Under the pieces are notes generated by a model. That model was not told the DNA's origin and did no database searches. It saw nothing but the letters and a program-made list of their open reading frames with translations. From NCBI RefSeq assembly GCF_002968835.1, contig NZ_PKQK01000001.1, positions 2,418,001 through 2,482,000 of the forward strand: DNA of 64,000 bases, written 5' to 3'. Below are positions 37,375 to 47,057 of this stretch, in pieces (position 1 is the first letter of the stretch; each line of letters starts with the position of its first letter). A program made the translations under genes and the position numbers. The stretch comes from Paenibacillus sp. PCH8 (GTDB lineage Bacteria; Bacillota; Bacilli; Paenibacillales; Paenibacillaceae).

Positions 37375-38304
37375 ATGAGTAAGAAACATGAACTGCTCGT
37401 TACAGCAGCGAATGTAAAGGAAGCAGAAGTGTTGCTCCAGGCTGGGGCAGATGCTGTGTTAATTGGAGATGACCGGTTCGGTATGCGTCTCCCAGGTAGC
37501 TTCAACGTGGAAGAGACAGCAGAGGTCGTTGCCATCGCAGCCAAATATCAGGCGCGCGTGTATGTGTCCATGACTAATCTGATGTCCAACGAATTGCTGA
37601 AAGAATTGCCTGAGTATGTGCAGGCTCTGGGTAGAATCGGTATTGATGGTGTGGAATTTAATGATCCAGCCGTGCTTGCTACCATGAAGGAATACGCTCC
37701 ACACGTTAAGCTGCACTGGAATGCAGAGATGACTTCAACGAACTATGCAACCGCGAACTATTGGGGAACCAAGGGAGCTAGCCGTGTCGTGCTTGCCCGT
37801 GAGTTGAATATGGACGAGTTGACGGAAATGGTTCCTTTTCTGAAGGTGGAAGCGCAGGTTCAGGTGCATGGCATGACGAATATATATCATTCCAAGCGTA
37901 GCCTGGTGCAAAGTTATATGGCTCATCAAGGACGGCCGGTTGAGGGAAACCTCGGCAAAGAACGGGGATTGTTCCTGATTGAGGCTGAACGCCGGGATGA
38001 AGTGTTCCCCATCTATGAAGACCTGAATGGCACGCACATTATGAGTTCAGAGGATATATGTATCCTCGAAGATCTTCATCTGCTGATGGAGGCGGGCGTA
38101 CAAAGTTTCAAAATTGAAGGTATATTAAAATCGATTACCTACAATGAAGCGGTTGTACGCGCATATCGGACAGCGATTGACACATATGAAGCCGATGCCG
38201 ATGCCTATGCATTCTCTGAAGATTGGCTGAACGAAGTTCGTAAATTGCAGGACCCTGAACGGGAATTGTCGTTTGGATTCTTCTACAAAGAACAAGTGTA
38301 TTAA
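37375..38304 (+). CDS. yrrN: U32 family protein, short partner (YrrN/TrhP1-like)
   Basis: A 309-residue U32-family protein. Together with the next gene it matches B. subtilis YrrN-YrrO, which act in prephenate-dependent hydroxylation of tRNA U34 (ho5U). It has GADAVLIGDDRFGMRLPGSF and SFKIEGILKSITYNEAVVRA, but HGMTNIYHSKRSL replaces the cysteine-containing motif of the large partner, so it lacks the iron-sulfur ligands. GGAGGGGATT precedes ATG 37375. In B. subtilis yrrM, encoding the mo5U methyltransferase, lies between mltG and yrrN; here the gap is 14 bases and holds no gene. Confidence 0.87.
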   Translation: MSKKHELLVTAANVKEAEVLLQAGADAVLIGDDRFGMRLPGSFNVEETAEVVAIAAKYQARVYVSMTNLMSNELLKELPEYVQALGRIGIDGVEFNDPAVLATMKEYAPHVKLHWNAEMTSTNYATANYWGTKGASRVVLARELNMDELTEMVPFLKVEAQVQVHGMTNIYHSKRSLVQSYMAHQGRPVEGNLGKERGLFLIEAERRDEVFPIYEDLNGTHIMSSEDICILEDLHLLMEAGVQSFKIEGILKSITYNEAVVRAYRTAIDTYEADADAYAFSEDWLNEVRKLQDPERELSFGFFYKEQVY

Positions 38305-38321
38305 TAGACGAGGTGAACAGA

Positions 38322-39650
38322 ATGGAAACAGTGGCGGTACAGCGGAAGTTCTCGGGTAAACGTAACCGTCTGGATAAACCGGAGTTATTAGCTCCGGCGG
38401 GTAATCTGGAAAAACTGAAATTTGCGATTCATTATGGCGCAGATGCCGTATATATCGGCGGACAAGCCTACGGACTTCGTTCCAACGCGGATAACTTCAG
38501 CTTTGAAGAGATGCGTGAAGGTGTGGAGTTTGCTAAGAAGTATGGAGCCAAAGTGTTTGTAGCGACAAACATCTATGCTCATAACGAAGATGTTGCAGGA
38601 ATCGAAACGTATTTGCAGAACCTCTACAATGCAGGAATCTCTGCGATCATCGTTGCTGATCCGGCTATTATTGATGTAGCCCTTCGCGCTGTGCCAGGTC
38701 TTGAGGTGCATCTGAGCACCCAACAATCCACACTCAACTGGCAAGCTGTGAAGTTCTGGAAAGATGAAGGACTGCCGCGTGTTGTACTGGGGCGTGAGAC
38801 CAGCTTCGAAGAGATTGAAGAGATCAAAGCTAACGTGGATATCGAAATTGAAGCCTTTATTCACGGAGCCATGTGCTCTTCGTATTCCGGGCGTTGTGTA
38901 CTTTCTAATCACTTTACGGATCGAGATTCCAACCGGGGTGGCTGTTGTCAGTCTTGCCGCTGGAAGTATGATCTGTTCGAAGATGCGAGAGAAGATACGG
39001 TTTGGGTTAGCGAAGAGGACATCCAGATGCAGGCACCTGCTCCATACAAACTGGGAGAAAATCAGTTGCCCTTGTTCGAGGAACAGGACAATTCGTTCTC
39101 TATGGGATCGAAGGATCTGTGTATGATTGGCCATATTCCTGAGTTGATAGATGTGGGTGTGGACAGCTTCAAGATTGAAGGCCGTATGAAATCGATTCAC
39201 TACGTGGCGACCGTTGTTAACGTATATCGTCAAGCCATTGACGCTTATATGGCTGACCCGGAGAATTATGTTCTGAAGCCCGAGTGGGTTGAAGAGATGA
39301 ACAAAGCGGCGAATCGCCCGCTGAATACCGGATTCTTCTATGACACACCCGACCATGAAGACCATATCTACGAACCGGAAGAAAAGGCTGTACCTTTTGA
39401 CTTCGCTGGATTGGTTATGGGCTATGACGCAGACACAGGTATGGCTACCGTGCAACAGCGCAATCACTTCAAACCGGGACAGGAAATTGAATTTTTCGGT
39501 CCGGGAGGTCACTTTTTCAAACAGGTTGTTGGCGAAATACAGGATGAAGAAGGCAATGTTCTGGACGCTGCCCGTCACCCGTTGCAACTGGTGAAAATCA
39601 AAGTAGACCAACCCGTTTCTTATTTTGATATGATGAGAAAAAAGAAATAG
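38322..39650 (+). CDS. yrrO: U32 family protein, large partner (YrrO/TrhP2-like)
   Basis: A 442-residue U32 protein with the full motif set: PELLAPAGNLEKLKFAIHYG, IHGAMCSSYSGRCVLSNHF with two Cys, and GGCCQSCRWKY with three more. At least four of these are expected to hold an iron-sulfur cluster, as in RlhA/TrhP relatives. SFKIEGRMKSIHYVATVVN follows, with a small C-terminal barrel. The start is ATG 38322, 6 bases after GAGGTG; the GTG at 38313 overlaps the site. The frame starts 17 bases after yrrN and ends the long operon at the terminator at 39721-39757. Confidence 0.9.
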   Translation: METVAVQRKFSGKRNRLDKPELLAPAGNLEKLKFAIHYGADAVYIGGQAYGLRSNADNFSFEEMREGVEFAKKYGAKVFVATNIYAHNEDVAGIETYLQNLYNAGISAIIVADPAIIDVALRAVPGLEVHLSTQQSTLNWQAVKFWKDEGLPRVVLGRETSFEEIEEIKANVDIEIEAFIHGAMCSSYSGRCVLSNHFTDRDSNRGGCCQSCRWKYDLFEDAREDTVWVSEEDIQMQAPAPYKLGENQLPLFEEQDNSFSMGSKDLCMIGHIPELIDVGVDSFKIEGRMKSIHYVATVVNVYRQAIDAYMADPENYVLKPEWVEEMNKAANRPLNTGFFYDTPDHEDHIYEPEEKAVPFDFAGLVMGYDADTGMATVQQRNHFKPGQEIEFFGPGGHFFKQVVGEIQDEEGNVLDAARHPLQLVKIKVDQPVSYFDMMRKKK

Positions 39651-39720
39651 GTTCAAATACCTATGTAGTGTCAATATTGTATTATGATTTAACAAAATAG
39701 TGTTATAAAATGTACATTTA

Positions 39721-39757
39721 GGACCTCCGTTTATCGGTATATGGGGGTCTTTTTTTT
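39721..39757 (+). terminator. Terminator of the ireB to yrrO unit
   Basis: GACCTCC pairs with GGGGGTC around a 12-base loop, followed by eight T. Confidence 0.82.
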
Positions 39758-39882
39758 ATAGATAAATAGGAATAAAGTTGTAAAAAATTTCTGGAGAATG
39801 AAAGGGTAAAGAAGAAAGCTGTCGAATATTACATATTCATAGGGGAGAGAAAGAAAAATCCAAGTAAATAACTGGCAGGTGA

Positions 39883-42171
39883 ATGGGATTGGTTCAAAAG
39901 AAGCAGAAAGATAGTGGGGAACAAGTGACGAAACCCGAGCAGGTTAACCCTGAGAAGGGTCAGAATGTGAAGAAAGAGAAAGTAGAAAAAAGCAAAATCA
40001 CAGGCAGTGGCAAAAGATCCTTCAAGTTCGATCGCAGCAAGCTTAATTTCGGTTGGATCAAAACAGATTGGTTCAAAGAGCAATTGAAAAACCGAGATTG
40101 GAAAAACATGGGTGGATCATCATTCCGACAGATCAGGAAGGTGAACCCGGTTAAATCCGTCGGGGTTAAATTGTTCTTGATCTTTTTTGCAGCAATTATG
40201 ATCATTGTAGTGAGTCTGGGTCTATTATCTTATGCAAAGGCCAAAAATACGATTGAGGCTAACGCATCCCGGGCAAATCAGGAGACGATAGATCAGACTA
40301 AGCAGAAGATGGATATTATTTTGGAGAGATTCGTGGATACATCCACACAGATTTTCTTTGATCCGGAAATGCAGTCTTTGCTACAAAAAATGTCAGACAA
40401 GAATCTGACTGCGTATGATACTTTCGTAAATTCAAGTTCGATTAACAAACAATTGTCCAACATTGCTTTTACAAATAAATCTATGGAAGCGATTTATTTG
40501 GTACCTACGGATGAAAGTAAATCCATTATGGGTACGGGAAGTAACAGTTCATCCATGGGCAGCATTCGCCAGGAGCCTTGGTATAACGAGCTTATAACGG
40601 CAGGCGGATATCGCTGGCTTCCAACAGAGCTCAAGGAAGATGGCTCCATCCCGACGTTTAAAATTGCACGTTCAATGAAAAATCTGCAAGGGACCGCTCA
40701 GTCCTATGTTTTAATTATTGAACTGAAACTGGAAGTTCTGGAGGAGCAATTAAAATCGCTTGATCTTGGCCCAGGATCTATTCTTCAACTGATCGCTCCA
40801 GATAATAAAGTGGTTGCTTCCTCCATCGCGGATCGTACAGGAAAAGATACAGAGCTTGCGTTTGTCAAAGACCTGACTGAACCAGCAGGTAGCACGAATA
40901 CAGAGTTCGAAATCGATGGAAAACCTACGGAAATGCTGGCCGTGTACAGCACGATGGACACATCTGGCTGGAAACTGGTTGGCATGATTCCTACCTCTTT
41001 CCTTGTGAAGGATGCAAAAGGTATTCTGACCATGACGCTGTGGATGGCGCTGGTTGATGCGGGTATCGCGGTATTGATCGGGATGTGGATGGTTCGCATG
41101 ATTGCCCGTCCACTTGGCAAATTGAAAGATCTGATGCAGGAAGGTGCGAAAGGTAATCTTAAAGTTCGTACCCCATTTAGCTCCAAAGATGAAATAGGTC
41201 AGCTCTCATCTGCATTCAACTTGATGATGGAGCAGATCACGAAGCTGGTTGAACAAACCAATCGTTCTGCACAAGAGGTATTGGATACTGCCTCTGAGCT
41301 GAGCAGTGCATCCAAGAAAACAGCGGTATCTGCTTCTGAGATCGCCGTAGCAACAGAAGAGATTGCAGGTGGTGCAGGCAGTCTGGCAACTGAAGCAGAA
41401 CGGGGCAATGAATTGACGGATAATATCTCTCGTCAGATGGAGAGTGTCATCGCTGCCAATGAACAGATGGGTGATTCTGCTCGTCATGTTGAGAAGTCCA
41501 GTCACACAGGAACACAACATCTGAATCAGTTGATGACCAAAACCCAGAAGACTGAAGAGATGATTGGTGCACTGGTGAATAAGGTTGATTCTCTGAAAGA
41601 GAGCACATCCTCTGTTCTGAAAGTGCTCGAAGTGCTGCAAAACATTACAAAACAGACGAATATTCTATCCCTGAACGCTACCATTGAAGCAGCACGTGCC
41701 GGTGCAGCCGGGCGCGGATTCATGGTGGTGGCGGATGAAGTTCGTCAGCTCGCGGCTCAATCCAGACAATCCATTGAAATGGTCGGAGAGATCACAGACA
41801 AAATCATGACGGAAATGAACGAGACCGTTGATGCGTTGTCTGCAGCATATCCGCTATTCAAGGAACAGATGGATGCGGTTAAAGATACCAATGTCATCTT
41901 CGCTTCTGTACAGGAGCAGATGGGAGCATTTGTAGAACGTCTGAGTATGGTGACAGGTTCCATTGGAGATTTGAACAAATCTCAAAGTACGTTATCTGAA
42001 GCGATGAGTAATGTCAGCGCAGTGGCGGAGGAATCGTCTGCAACGTCTCAGGAAGTAGCTTCCCTGAGCAGTGAACAACAAAATATCAGTAACCAGTTGG
42101 TAAATCTGTCTGGTAAACTGGAGAATGTGTCCACTGAATTGAAACAAACGTTGTCACGTTTTACGGTATAA
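39883..42171 (+). CDS. Methyl-accepting chemotaxis protein with long basic N-terminal tail
   Basis: A 762-residue chemoreceptor. Residues 1-94 are a Lys-rich cytoplasmic tail, unusual in length. Helix 1 is at 95-117 (LFLIFFAAIMIIVVSLGLLS), followed by a dCache-like extracellular domain of about 265 residues and helix 2 near 387-407. A HAMP domain (RMIARPLGKLKDLMQEGAKG) and the MCP signalling hairpin follow, with its tip QTNILSLNATIEAARAGAAG. The ligand is unknown. The start is uncertain: ATG 39883 directly follows AGGTGA, while TTG 39889 would be better spaced. Monocistronic, closed by the terminator at 42222. Confidence 0.9.
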   Translation: MGLVQKKQKDSGEQVTKPEQVNPEKGQNVKKEKVEKSKITGSGKRSFKFDRSKLNFGWIKTDWFKEQLKNRDWKNMGGSSFRQIRKVNPVKSVGVKLFLIFFAAIMIIVVSLGLLSYAKAKNTIEANASRANQETIDQTKQKMDIILERFVDTSTQIFFDPEMQSLLQKMSDKNLTAYDTFVNSSSINKQLSNIAFTNKSMEAIYLVPTDESKSIMGTGSNSSSMGSIRQEPWYNELITAGGYRWLPTELKEDGSIPTFKIARSMKNLQGTAQSYVLIIELKLEVLEEQLKSLDLGPGSILQLIAPDNKVVASSIADRTGKDTELAFVKDLTEPAGSTNTEFEIDGKPTEMLAVYSTMDTSGWKLVGMIPTSFLVKDAKGILTMTLWMALVDAGIAVLIGMWMVRMIARPLGKLKDLMQEGAKGNLKVRTPFSSKDEIGQLSSAFNLMMEQITKLVEQTNRSAQEVLDTASELSSASKKTAVSASEIAVATEEIAGGAGSLATEAERGNELTDNISRQMESVIAANEQMGDSARHVEKSSHTGTQHLNQLMTKTQKTEEMIGALVNKVDSLKESTSSVLKVLEVLQNITKQTNILSLNATIEAARAGAAGRGFMVVADEVRQLAAQSRQSIEMVGEITDKIMTEMNETVDALSAAYPLFKEQMDAVKDTNVIFASVQEQMGAFVERLSMVTGSIGDLNKSQSTLSEAMSNVSAVAEESSATSQEVASLSSEQQNISNQLVNLSGKLENVSTELKQTLSRFTV

Positions 42172-42221
42172 ACGAACAATAGGTAGGTTGTACGTTTAAG
42201 CTCTACATTTATATCGCTGAG

Positions 42222-42253
42222 AAACCTGTCCCATACATGGGACAGGTTTTCTT
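42222..42253 (+). terminator. Terminator after the chemoreceptor
   Basis: AAACCTGTCCCAT/ATGGGACAGGTTTT, a near-perfect stem with T tract. Confidence 0.88.
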
Positions 42254-42320
42254 TCGTTTACCGGATAATTCCAACCCTTATCACTAATAATATGGCAAAA
42301 CGATAAAAGGTGAGATTTGG

Positions 42321-44132
42321 ATGCATCTCCTTGCGAAACGACGTATCTATATAGCTTGTATTCTTCTGACCCTTATCTTTGGGGTGCTTATTTTGCGCTT
42401 GGGATGGGTGCAGATGGTTCAAGTCAATCAGATCATGCCTGGATATCATCGAACCGTCCGCGAGATGTCTGTATTACAGCGTGAGCGGGGCGTAATGCTC
42501 GATCCAGGGCGTGGACAATTTACGGATTACAGAGGCGAGGCTTTGACGGGAACGCTGCAATGGGGACTGGTTCTTTTTCCACACGCAGATCCATTAGAGA
42601 AGTTAAGCAAGAATAGGGAGCTGGGCGGCTCCGAAATAAAGCAGTTGGCCTCCATATTACATACAGATATCCATCAATTGAAGCAGGAATGGAATAAAGT
42701 GAGTGCGCCTCATTTCTGGACAGCAGGTACACTTCAGCCTGTTCTCTTGACTGACTATCAGATTAAATATATGCATCATTTGCATCTGCAAGGGATGGGC
42801 GTATATCCCATGATGATTCGGTATCCTCAAGTGGACACGGGCAGGCAATGGCTGGGTTATCTGGCTGAACAGCCTGATCTTTCGAAAACGCAGTCTGGAC
42901 ATCAGGATGAGGTAAAACAGCCTTTTGGCATGAAATCGGGTGCTGCCGGGCTGGAGAGAACACTTGAACCTCTGCTGAAGGGCATTGGCCCTACACTGGT
43001 AACACGTATGGTGTCAGGTGGTGGAGAGATGATTCCCGGGATGCGTCCACACGTTATCGCACCAGCCAATCCCCATTATCCATTACGTGTGGAAACGACT
43101 GTGGATGCCCGTCTACAGCAGGGATTAGAGAAGCTCGTGCAAGAGTCAGGTCTAAAGGAAGGAGCCATTGTTGTCCTGGATGCTGCCAATGCAGATGTAC
43201 GTGCCATGGTATCCCGTCCATTCTATCGACCGCAGCATGTCGATCCTGAGCAATCTTCATGGGGAAATCGAGCAGTACAGGCAGCTGTGCCAGGTTCTAT
43301 TTTCAAAATCGTTACGGCAGCAGCTGCGATGGAGAATCATGTGGTTGCAAACGGAGAGAAATTTCATTGTGGGGGAGAGTACGGCAAGTATGGTCTGTCA
43401 TGCTGGAAGGAGCATGGTCATGGTGACCTGAGTCTGGAACAAGGGTTTGCGGAGTCATGCAACATCGTGTTTGCGGAAACGGCGCGCAGGCTCAGCGTGG
43501 AGCAACTCGAACATACGGCAGATCGTCTGGGACTTGGGCGTTCTGTTGGCTGGGAAGCGCAGCAGATGGCAGGGATGTCGGTATTGCGACATTTCGACCA
43601 TGAAGATCGTGGACGTGTTCGTACAGCAGCAGTTCCATCTACAGATGAAGGTGCCAAAATTCAGACAGCGATTGGTCAGCGAGATGTGCTGGTCACACCG
43701 CTACAAGCCGCCAATCTGGTCGTGACGCTGCTGCATGATGGAAAGGTTAGTGCGCCGCGTCTTGTTCAGCGAATCCGGTATGCGGATGGTAACACCATGC
43801 TGGAGATGCCTGTTCATGACACGCCCTCAGCAACAGGGCAGATCGCACCAGCTACCGCGCATAAACTGTTGACCTGGATGAATAAGGTAGTCCGAGAGGG
43901 CACAGGAAAATCCCTGCAGCATGCAAGGTGGCATGTTGCAGGGAAATCAGGTACAGCCCAGGTCCAGAAGCGGGGGGAGCGACTTCATCATCAATGGTTC
44001 ATTGGGTATGGGCCGACGGAACAACCTAAGTACGCTGTGGCTGTGTTGGTTCAGAATGTCTCTCCTGAAGGCCATCATCAGGCGACGGCTATATTCAGGA
44101 AGGTCATGGACTATCTGGCAGAGTCTTCGTGA
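42321..44132 (+). CDS. pbpI: Class B penicillin-binding protein (PbpI/YrrR-like transpeptidase)
   Basis: A 603-residue transpeptidase that would cross-link peptidoglycan outside the membrane. One N-terminal helix (IYIACILLTLIFGVLILRLG), an N-terminal pedestal domain, and the catalytic domain with PGSIFKI (S326 to K329), S379-C-N381 in AESCNI, and K542-S-G in GKSGTAQ. KSG in place of KTG is seen in other class B enzymes. Its position after yrrO suggests B. subtilis yrrR (PBP4b), though greA and other genes between them there are missing here. AAAAGGTGAG precedes ATG 42321. Its last 22 bases overlap the convergent AI-2E gene. Confidence 0.85.
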   Translation: MHLLAKRRIYIACILLTLIFGVLILRLGWVQMVQVNQIMPGYHRTVREMSVLQRERGVMLDPGRGQFTDYRGEALTGTLQWGLVLFPHADPLEKLSKNRELGGSEIKQLASILHTDIHQLKQEWNKVSAPHFWTAGTLQPVLLTDYQIKYMHHLHLQGMGVYPMMIRYPQVDTGRQWLGYLAEQPDLSKTQSGHQDEVKQPFGMKSGAAGLERTLEPLLKGIGPTLVTRMVSGGGEMIPGMRPHVIAPANPHYPLRVETTVDARLQQGLEKLVQESGLKEGAIVVLDAANADVRAMVSRPFYRPQHVDPEQSSWGNRAVQAAVPGSIFKIVTAAAAMENHVVANGEKFHCGGEYGKYGLSCWKEHGHGDLSLEQGFAESCNIVFAETARRLSVEQLEHTADRLGLGRSVGWEAQQMAGMSVLRHFDHEDRGRVRTAAVPSTDEGAKIQTAIGQRDVLVTPLQAANLVVTLLHDGKVSAPRLVQRIRYADGNTMLEMPVHDTPSATGQIAPATAHKLLTWMNKVVREGTGKSLQHARWHVAGKSGTAQVQKRGERLHHQWFIGYGPTEQPKYAVAVLVQNVSPEGHHQATAIFRKVMDYLAESS

Positions 44133-45307
44133 TCCTGATTAGCAACAGATCCAGGCGAAGGAGATTTGGCAGCCTTGGCTGAGGCGGTACTAACAGGTGA
44201 GTCCATGACCAATGGAGACGATTCAAATTCATCTTTTGGCAGGTGAATCCATTTTTGCAGATATCCTTGTTGTAACAGTTCTTTGAGTAGGATCAAGAGC
44301 ACTGGAGATAACACCACACCAGCGAGGCCGAAGATCGACAGAGAGATCAGCATAAACGAAAGCATCAAATACGCCGAAGATACGCCGATGGAGTTGCCTG
44401 ATATTTTTGGTTCCAGCAGTTGTCGTGTAAGCATCGTCACGGCCAGGATCACAACCAGACCAATGGCCAGACTGCTATTGCCCACTATGAACAAGTAGAC
44501 AATCCAAGGAATGAACACAACAGGAACGCCAAGCAATGGCACCAGATCAAAGACGGCACAGATGGCTGCAATAGTAAACGCGTTAGAGGTTCCCAAAATC
44601 AGCAAACCTGCATAAATCAATACGAACGTAATCAGCATCATGATCATCTGTGCTTTCAGATACGAACGGATTGTCTTGAACACATGGTTACGCATGAATT
44701 CATTGGCTGTCTTCAAGGTTTTGGGCGTTTTGGTCCGAGCAAACTTGCGCCAGGATTCGATCTCAATACTGAGAAAGAACGCCAGAATAATAGCAATTCC
44801 GAAGTTCGTAATAAACGAAGAGAAGGAACTGAGGAAACCAATCAAAAACTGTGCACCGCTAGTCACCCATTTGGACAGGAAACCGGTCAGGGTTGCGAAA
44901 TATTCATTCACTTTATCCATGATCCCATCCGGGAGAGCATCCGATTTATCCTGAATGAATAGAACCAGATTGGTGAATTCACGCTGTACCATCTCAATAT
45001 ATGACGGGAAATTATCCTGCAGATTGGAGATCTGTGAGATGATAATCAAGCCTACGCCAAAAAAGGCACCGATAATCAGGGCAAGAAATAACAGGACAGA
45101 TATGGCTGCTCCGAGGGTCTTCGGCAATCCTCTGCGATGCAAAAATTTGGCTAACGGTTCAATCATCCAATACACGATAAATGAGAGAAAAACGGGTGCA
45201 GCTATTTGATACAATTGACTAAAACTGTACATGATTACGTACACGGTTAATACGAGCAAAGCGATATCAAAGACGGTACGCCCGTATTTTTGGTAAAGCG
45301 GTAGCAT
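44111..45307 (-). CDS. AI-2E family transporter (YtvI-like)
   Basis: A 398-residue membrane protein, second UPF0118/AI-2E member in the window and only distantly similar to the one at 30439-31506. About eight helices; signatures are FGIAIILAFFLSIEIESWRK in the middle and LLEPKISGNSIGVSSAYLML near the end. The hydrophilic tail is rich in S, A, P and K. ATG 45307 is chosen over ATG 45313, since AAAGGAG touches the latter. Its 3' end overlaps the PBP gene by 22 bases with no terminator between. Confidence 0.86.
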   Translation of the reverse strand: MLPLYQKYGRTVFDIALLVLTVYVIMYSFSQLYQIAAPVFLSFIVYWMIEPLAKFLHRRGLPKTLGAAISVLLFLALIIGAFFGVGLIIISQISNLQDNFPSYIEMVQREFTNLVLFIQDKSDALPDGIMDKVNEYFATLTGFLSKWVTSGAQFLIGFLSSFSSFITNFGIAIILAFFLSIEIESWRKFARTKTPKTLKTANEFMRNHVFKTIRSYLKAQMIMMLITFVLIYAGLLILGTSNAFTIAAICAVFDLVPLLGVPVVFIPWIVYLFIVGNSSLAIGLVVILAVTMLTRQLLEPKISGNSIGVSSAYLMLSFMLISLSIFGLAGVVLSPVLLILLKELLQQGYLQKWIHLPKDEFESSPLVMDSPVSTASAKAAKSPSPGSVANQDHEDSAR

Positions 45308-45480
45308 GGACATGGCTCCTTTGCAGGCAAAAATTAGATGTATTCATTGTACACGATTGCTATGTTATTGGGGAAACAGGATTCAAGAAAAGTTTGAATT
45401 GTGATAAAATAATAGAAGGTTTAATTTAGAAAGTGCCGATGAGCACTGTAATTCAGCAGGAGAAGTGGGGAGTTCGCAAC

Positions 45481-46882
45481 ATGACAACGATACTTCAGAG
45501 TATTCTACTGTGGCTATTGTATCTTTCATCTTTTTACGCTTTTCTTCCAAGTTTGATCAGCAGGCTATTCGGTTTTCGTGTATTTAGACGGGGAAGAAGT
45601 GATACCCTTTTTGCCTTAACGTTTGATGATGGGCCAGATCCGCACTATACACCGAGACTACTGGATCTGCTCCACCAGCATCAAGCGAAAGCCACATTTT
45701 TTGTCGTTGGAGAACATGCGGCGAGTCATCCTGAACTCATCCAGCGGATCCATGAGGAAGGTCATCTTATTGGCATTCATAATTATATTCACAAAACAAA
45801 CTGGCTCATGCGGCCGCGCACGGTCCGGAACCAGATTCAGCGAACCGGTCAGATTATTCGCGAAGTAACCGGAGTGAAGACTTGTTATTATCGTCCACCA
45901 TGGGGATTATGAACCTATTTGATTTTTTTAGCAAAAAAGATCGAAAGATCATACTGTGGTCTTGCATGTTTGAAGACTGGAGAAGTCGTGTAGGTGTGGA
46001 GAGATTGACCGAACGGATGCTGAAGGAGCTAAGGGGCGGAGAGGTCATGCTGCTGCATGATCGAGGAACGACCCTCGGTGCTGATGCACACGCGCCGGAG
46101 CAGATGCTTCAGGCGCTGGAAGTCGTCTTGCAGGAAGCAGAACGGCGGGGTCTGCAAAGTGTTCGCGTCGATACCTTGATGGGAGGGATCACATTGAGCG
46201 AATCTCATAGCAAGAACAAGAATCAGTCACAGACACATTTGAAGCCTTGGAAACGCATAGTTGTTGCACTATGGTTGAGTTGGGAGAAGTTGTTCCACTG
46301 GATATACCATCTGCAAACAGCATCGCCAGAAGATCCGATGTTGCACTTCCGATCCCGTGTATATCATGGCGCCTTAATGGAGTTGAGTGGCGGCCATGTC
46401 ATTCAAAACGGAGATTCGGTGATTGAACTTCATTTTGATAACCAGAAATTGTTCGAACTTGGTGTTACTTCACGTTCCAGTATGCATTTGGCTATTCGCA
46501 TGATCCGAACCATGGAACAACAGTTGCCGGATTTGGCGCGCAAAGTAGCTATTGAACCTGAATTACGTTCTGCCAAGGCTATATATGGTGTGAGTATGAT
46601 TAACAGAGGCCCGGAACAATTCGGATTTACTGTTCAGGACTTGCCCCCGGACCGTTCAGTGTTGCATCAAAAGTATACCTGAAGCTGTTGTTGAGTGTGA
46701 TTCACCCGGCAGGCACCACACGTTTGAAACAGCGTACGGAGCAATTGGTGCCCAAAATGATTGCTATGCCGCTGGATGTACTGCTGGAACGTTATGGGCA
46801 GGTTACAACGCGGGTAGCAGCGACAGCAGAAGAGTCCAGAGATGGATCACTAGTGATCGATAAAGAAGTACTTCCGGAGTAG
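45481..46882 (+). pseudogene. Polysaccharide deacetylase with YkoP-like C-terminal domain, broken by two frameshifts
   Basis: Three frames join into one protein of about 467 residues. Part 1 (45481-45912) has an N-terminal helix and the NodB domain: TFDDGPDP, HNYIHKTNW, and YRPPWG where it breaks. Part 2 continues one base out of phase with IMNLFDFFSKKDRKIILWS, LLHDRG and a YkoP-like domain to 46682. Part 3 (VYLKLLLSVIHPAGTTRLKQ) is in the third frame to 46882. Restoring one G in the GGGG run at 45902-45905 and one A in the AAAA run at 46669-46672 repairs both joins. Such enzymes deacetylate peptidoglycan or similar glycans. ATG 45481 is placed by GTGGGGAG 8 bases upstream. It may be a sequencing error and not real decay. 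Confidence 0.85.
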
Positions 46883-46963
46883 AACTCATCATGTACTAAC
46901 AGGGATCTAAGGTGTAGAAAGTGTAGACGAAAGCAACGGTTGAAATGGATGTCACTTGACGTC

Positions 46964-47012
46964 AAAGATAAAGGGTTGCCCTTCGCCATTATTGGCAGAA
47001 GAGCAACCCTTT
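46964..47012 (-). terminator. Terminator of ilvD
   Basis: On the minus strand AAAGGGTTGC and GCAACCCTTT close a long stem with inner TTC/GAA pairing, followed by ATCTTTG. The T tract is interrupted. Confidence 0.7.
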
Positions 47013-47057
47013 ATTGTTAACAAGTTTCCGTTAAGGAAATCATCGGATTTCTTAAAC

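Noticed and set aside
38388..39695. A 435-codon open frame antisense to yrrO
   Set aside because: Shadow of a conserved gene, with cysteine/histidine-rich nonsense composition and no start signal.
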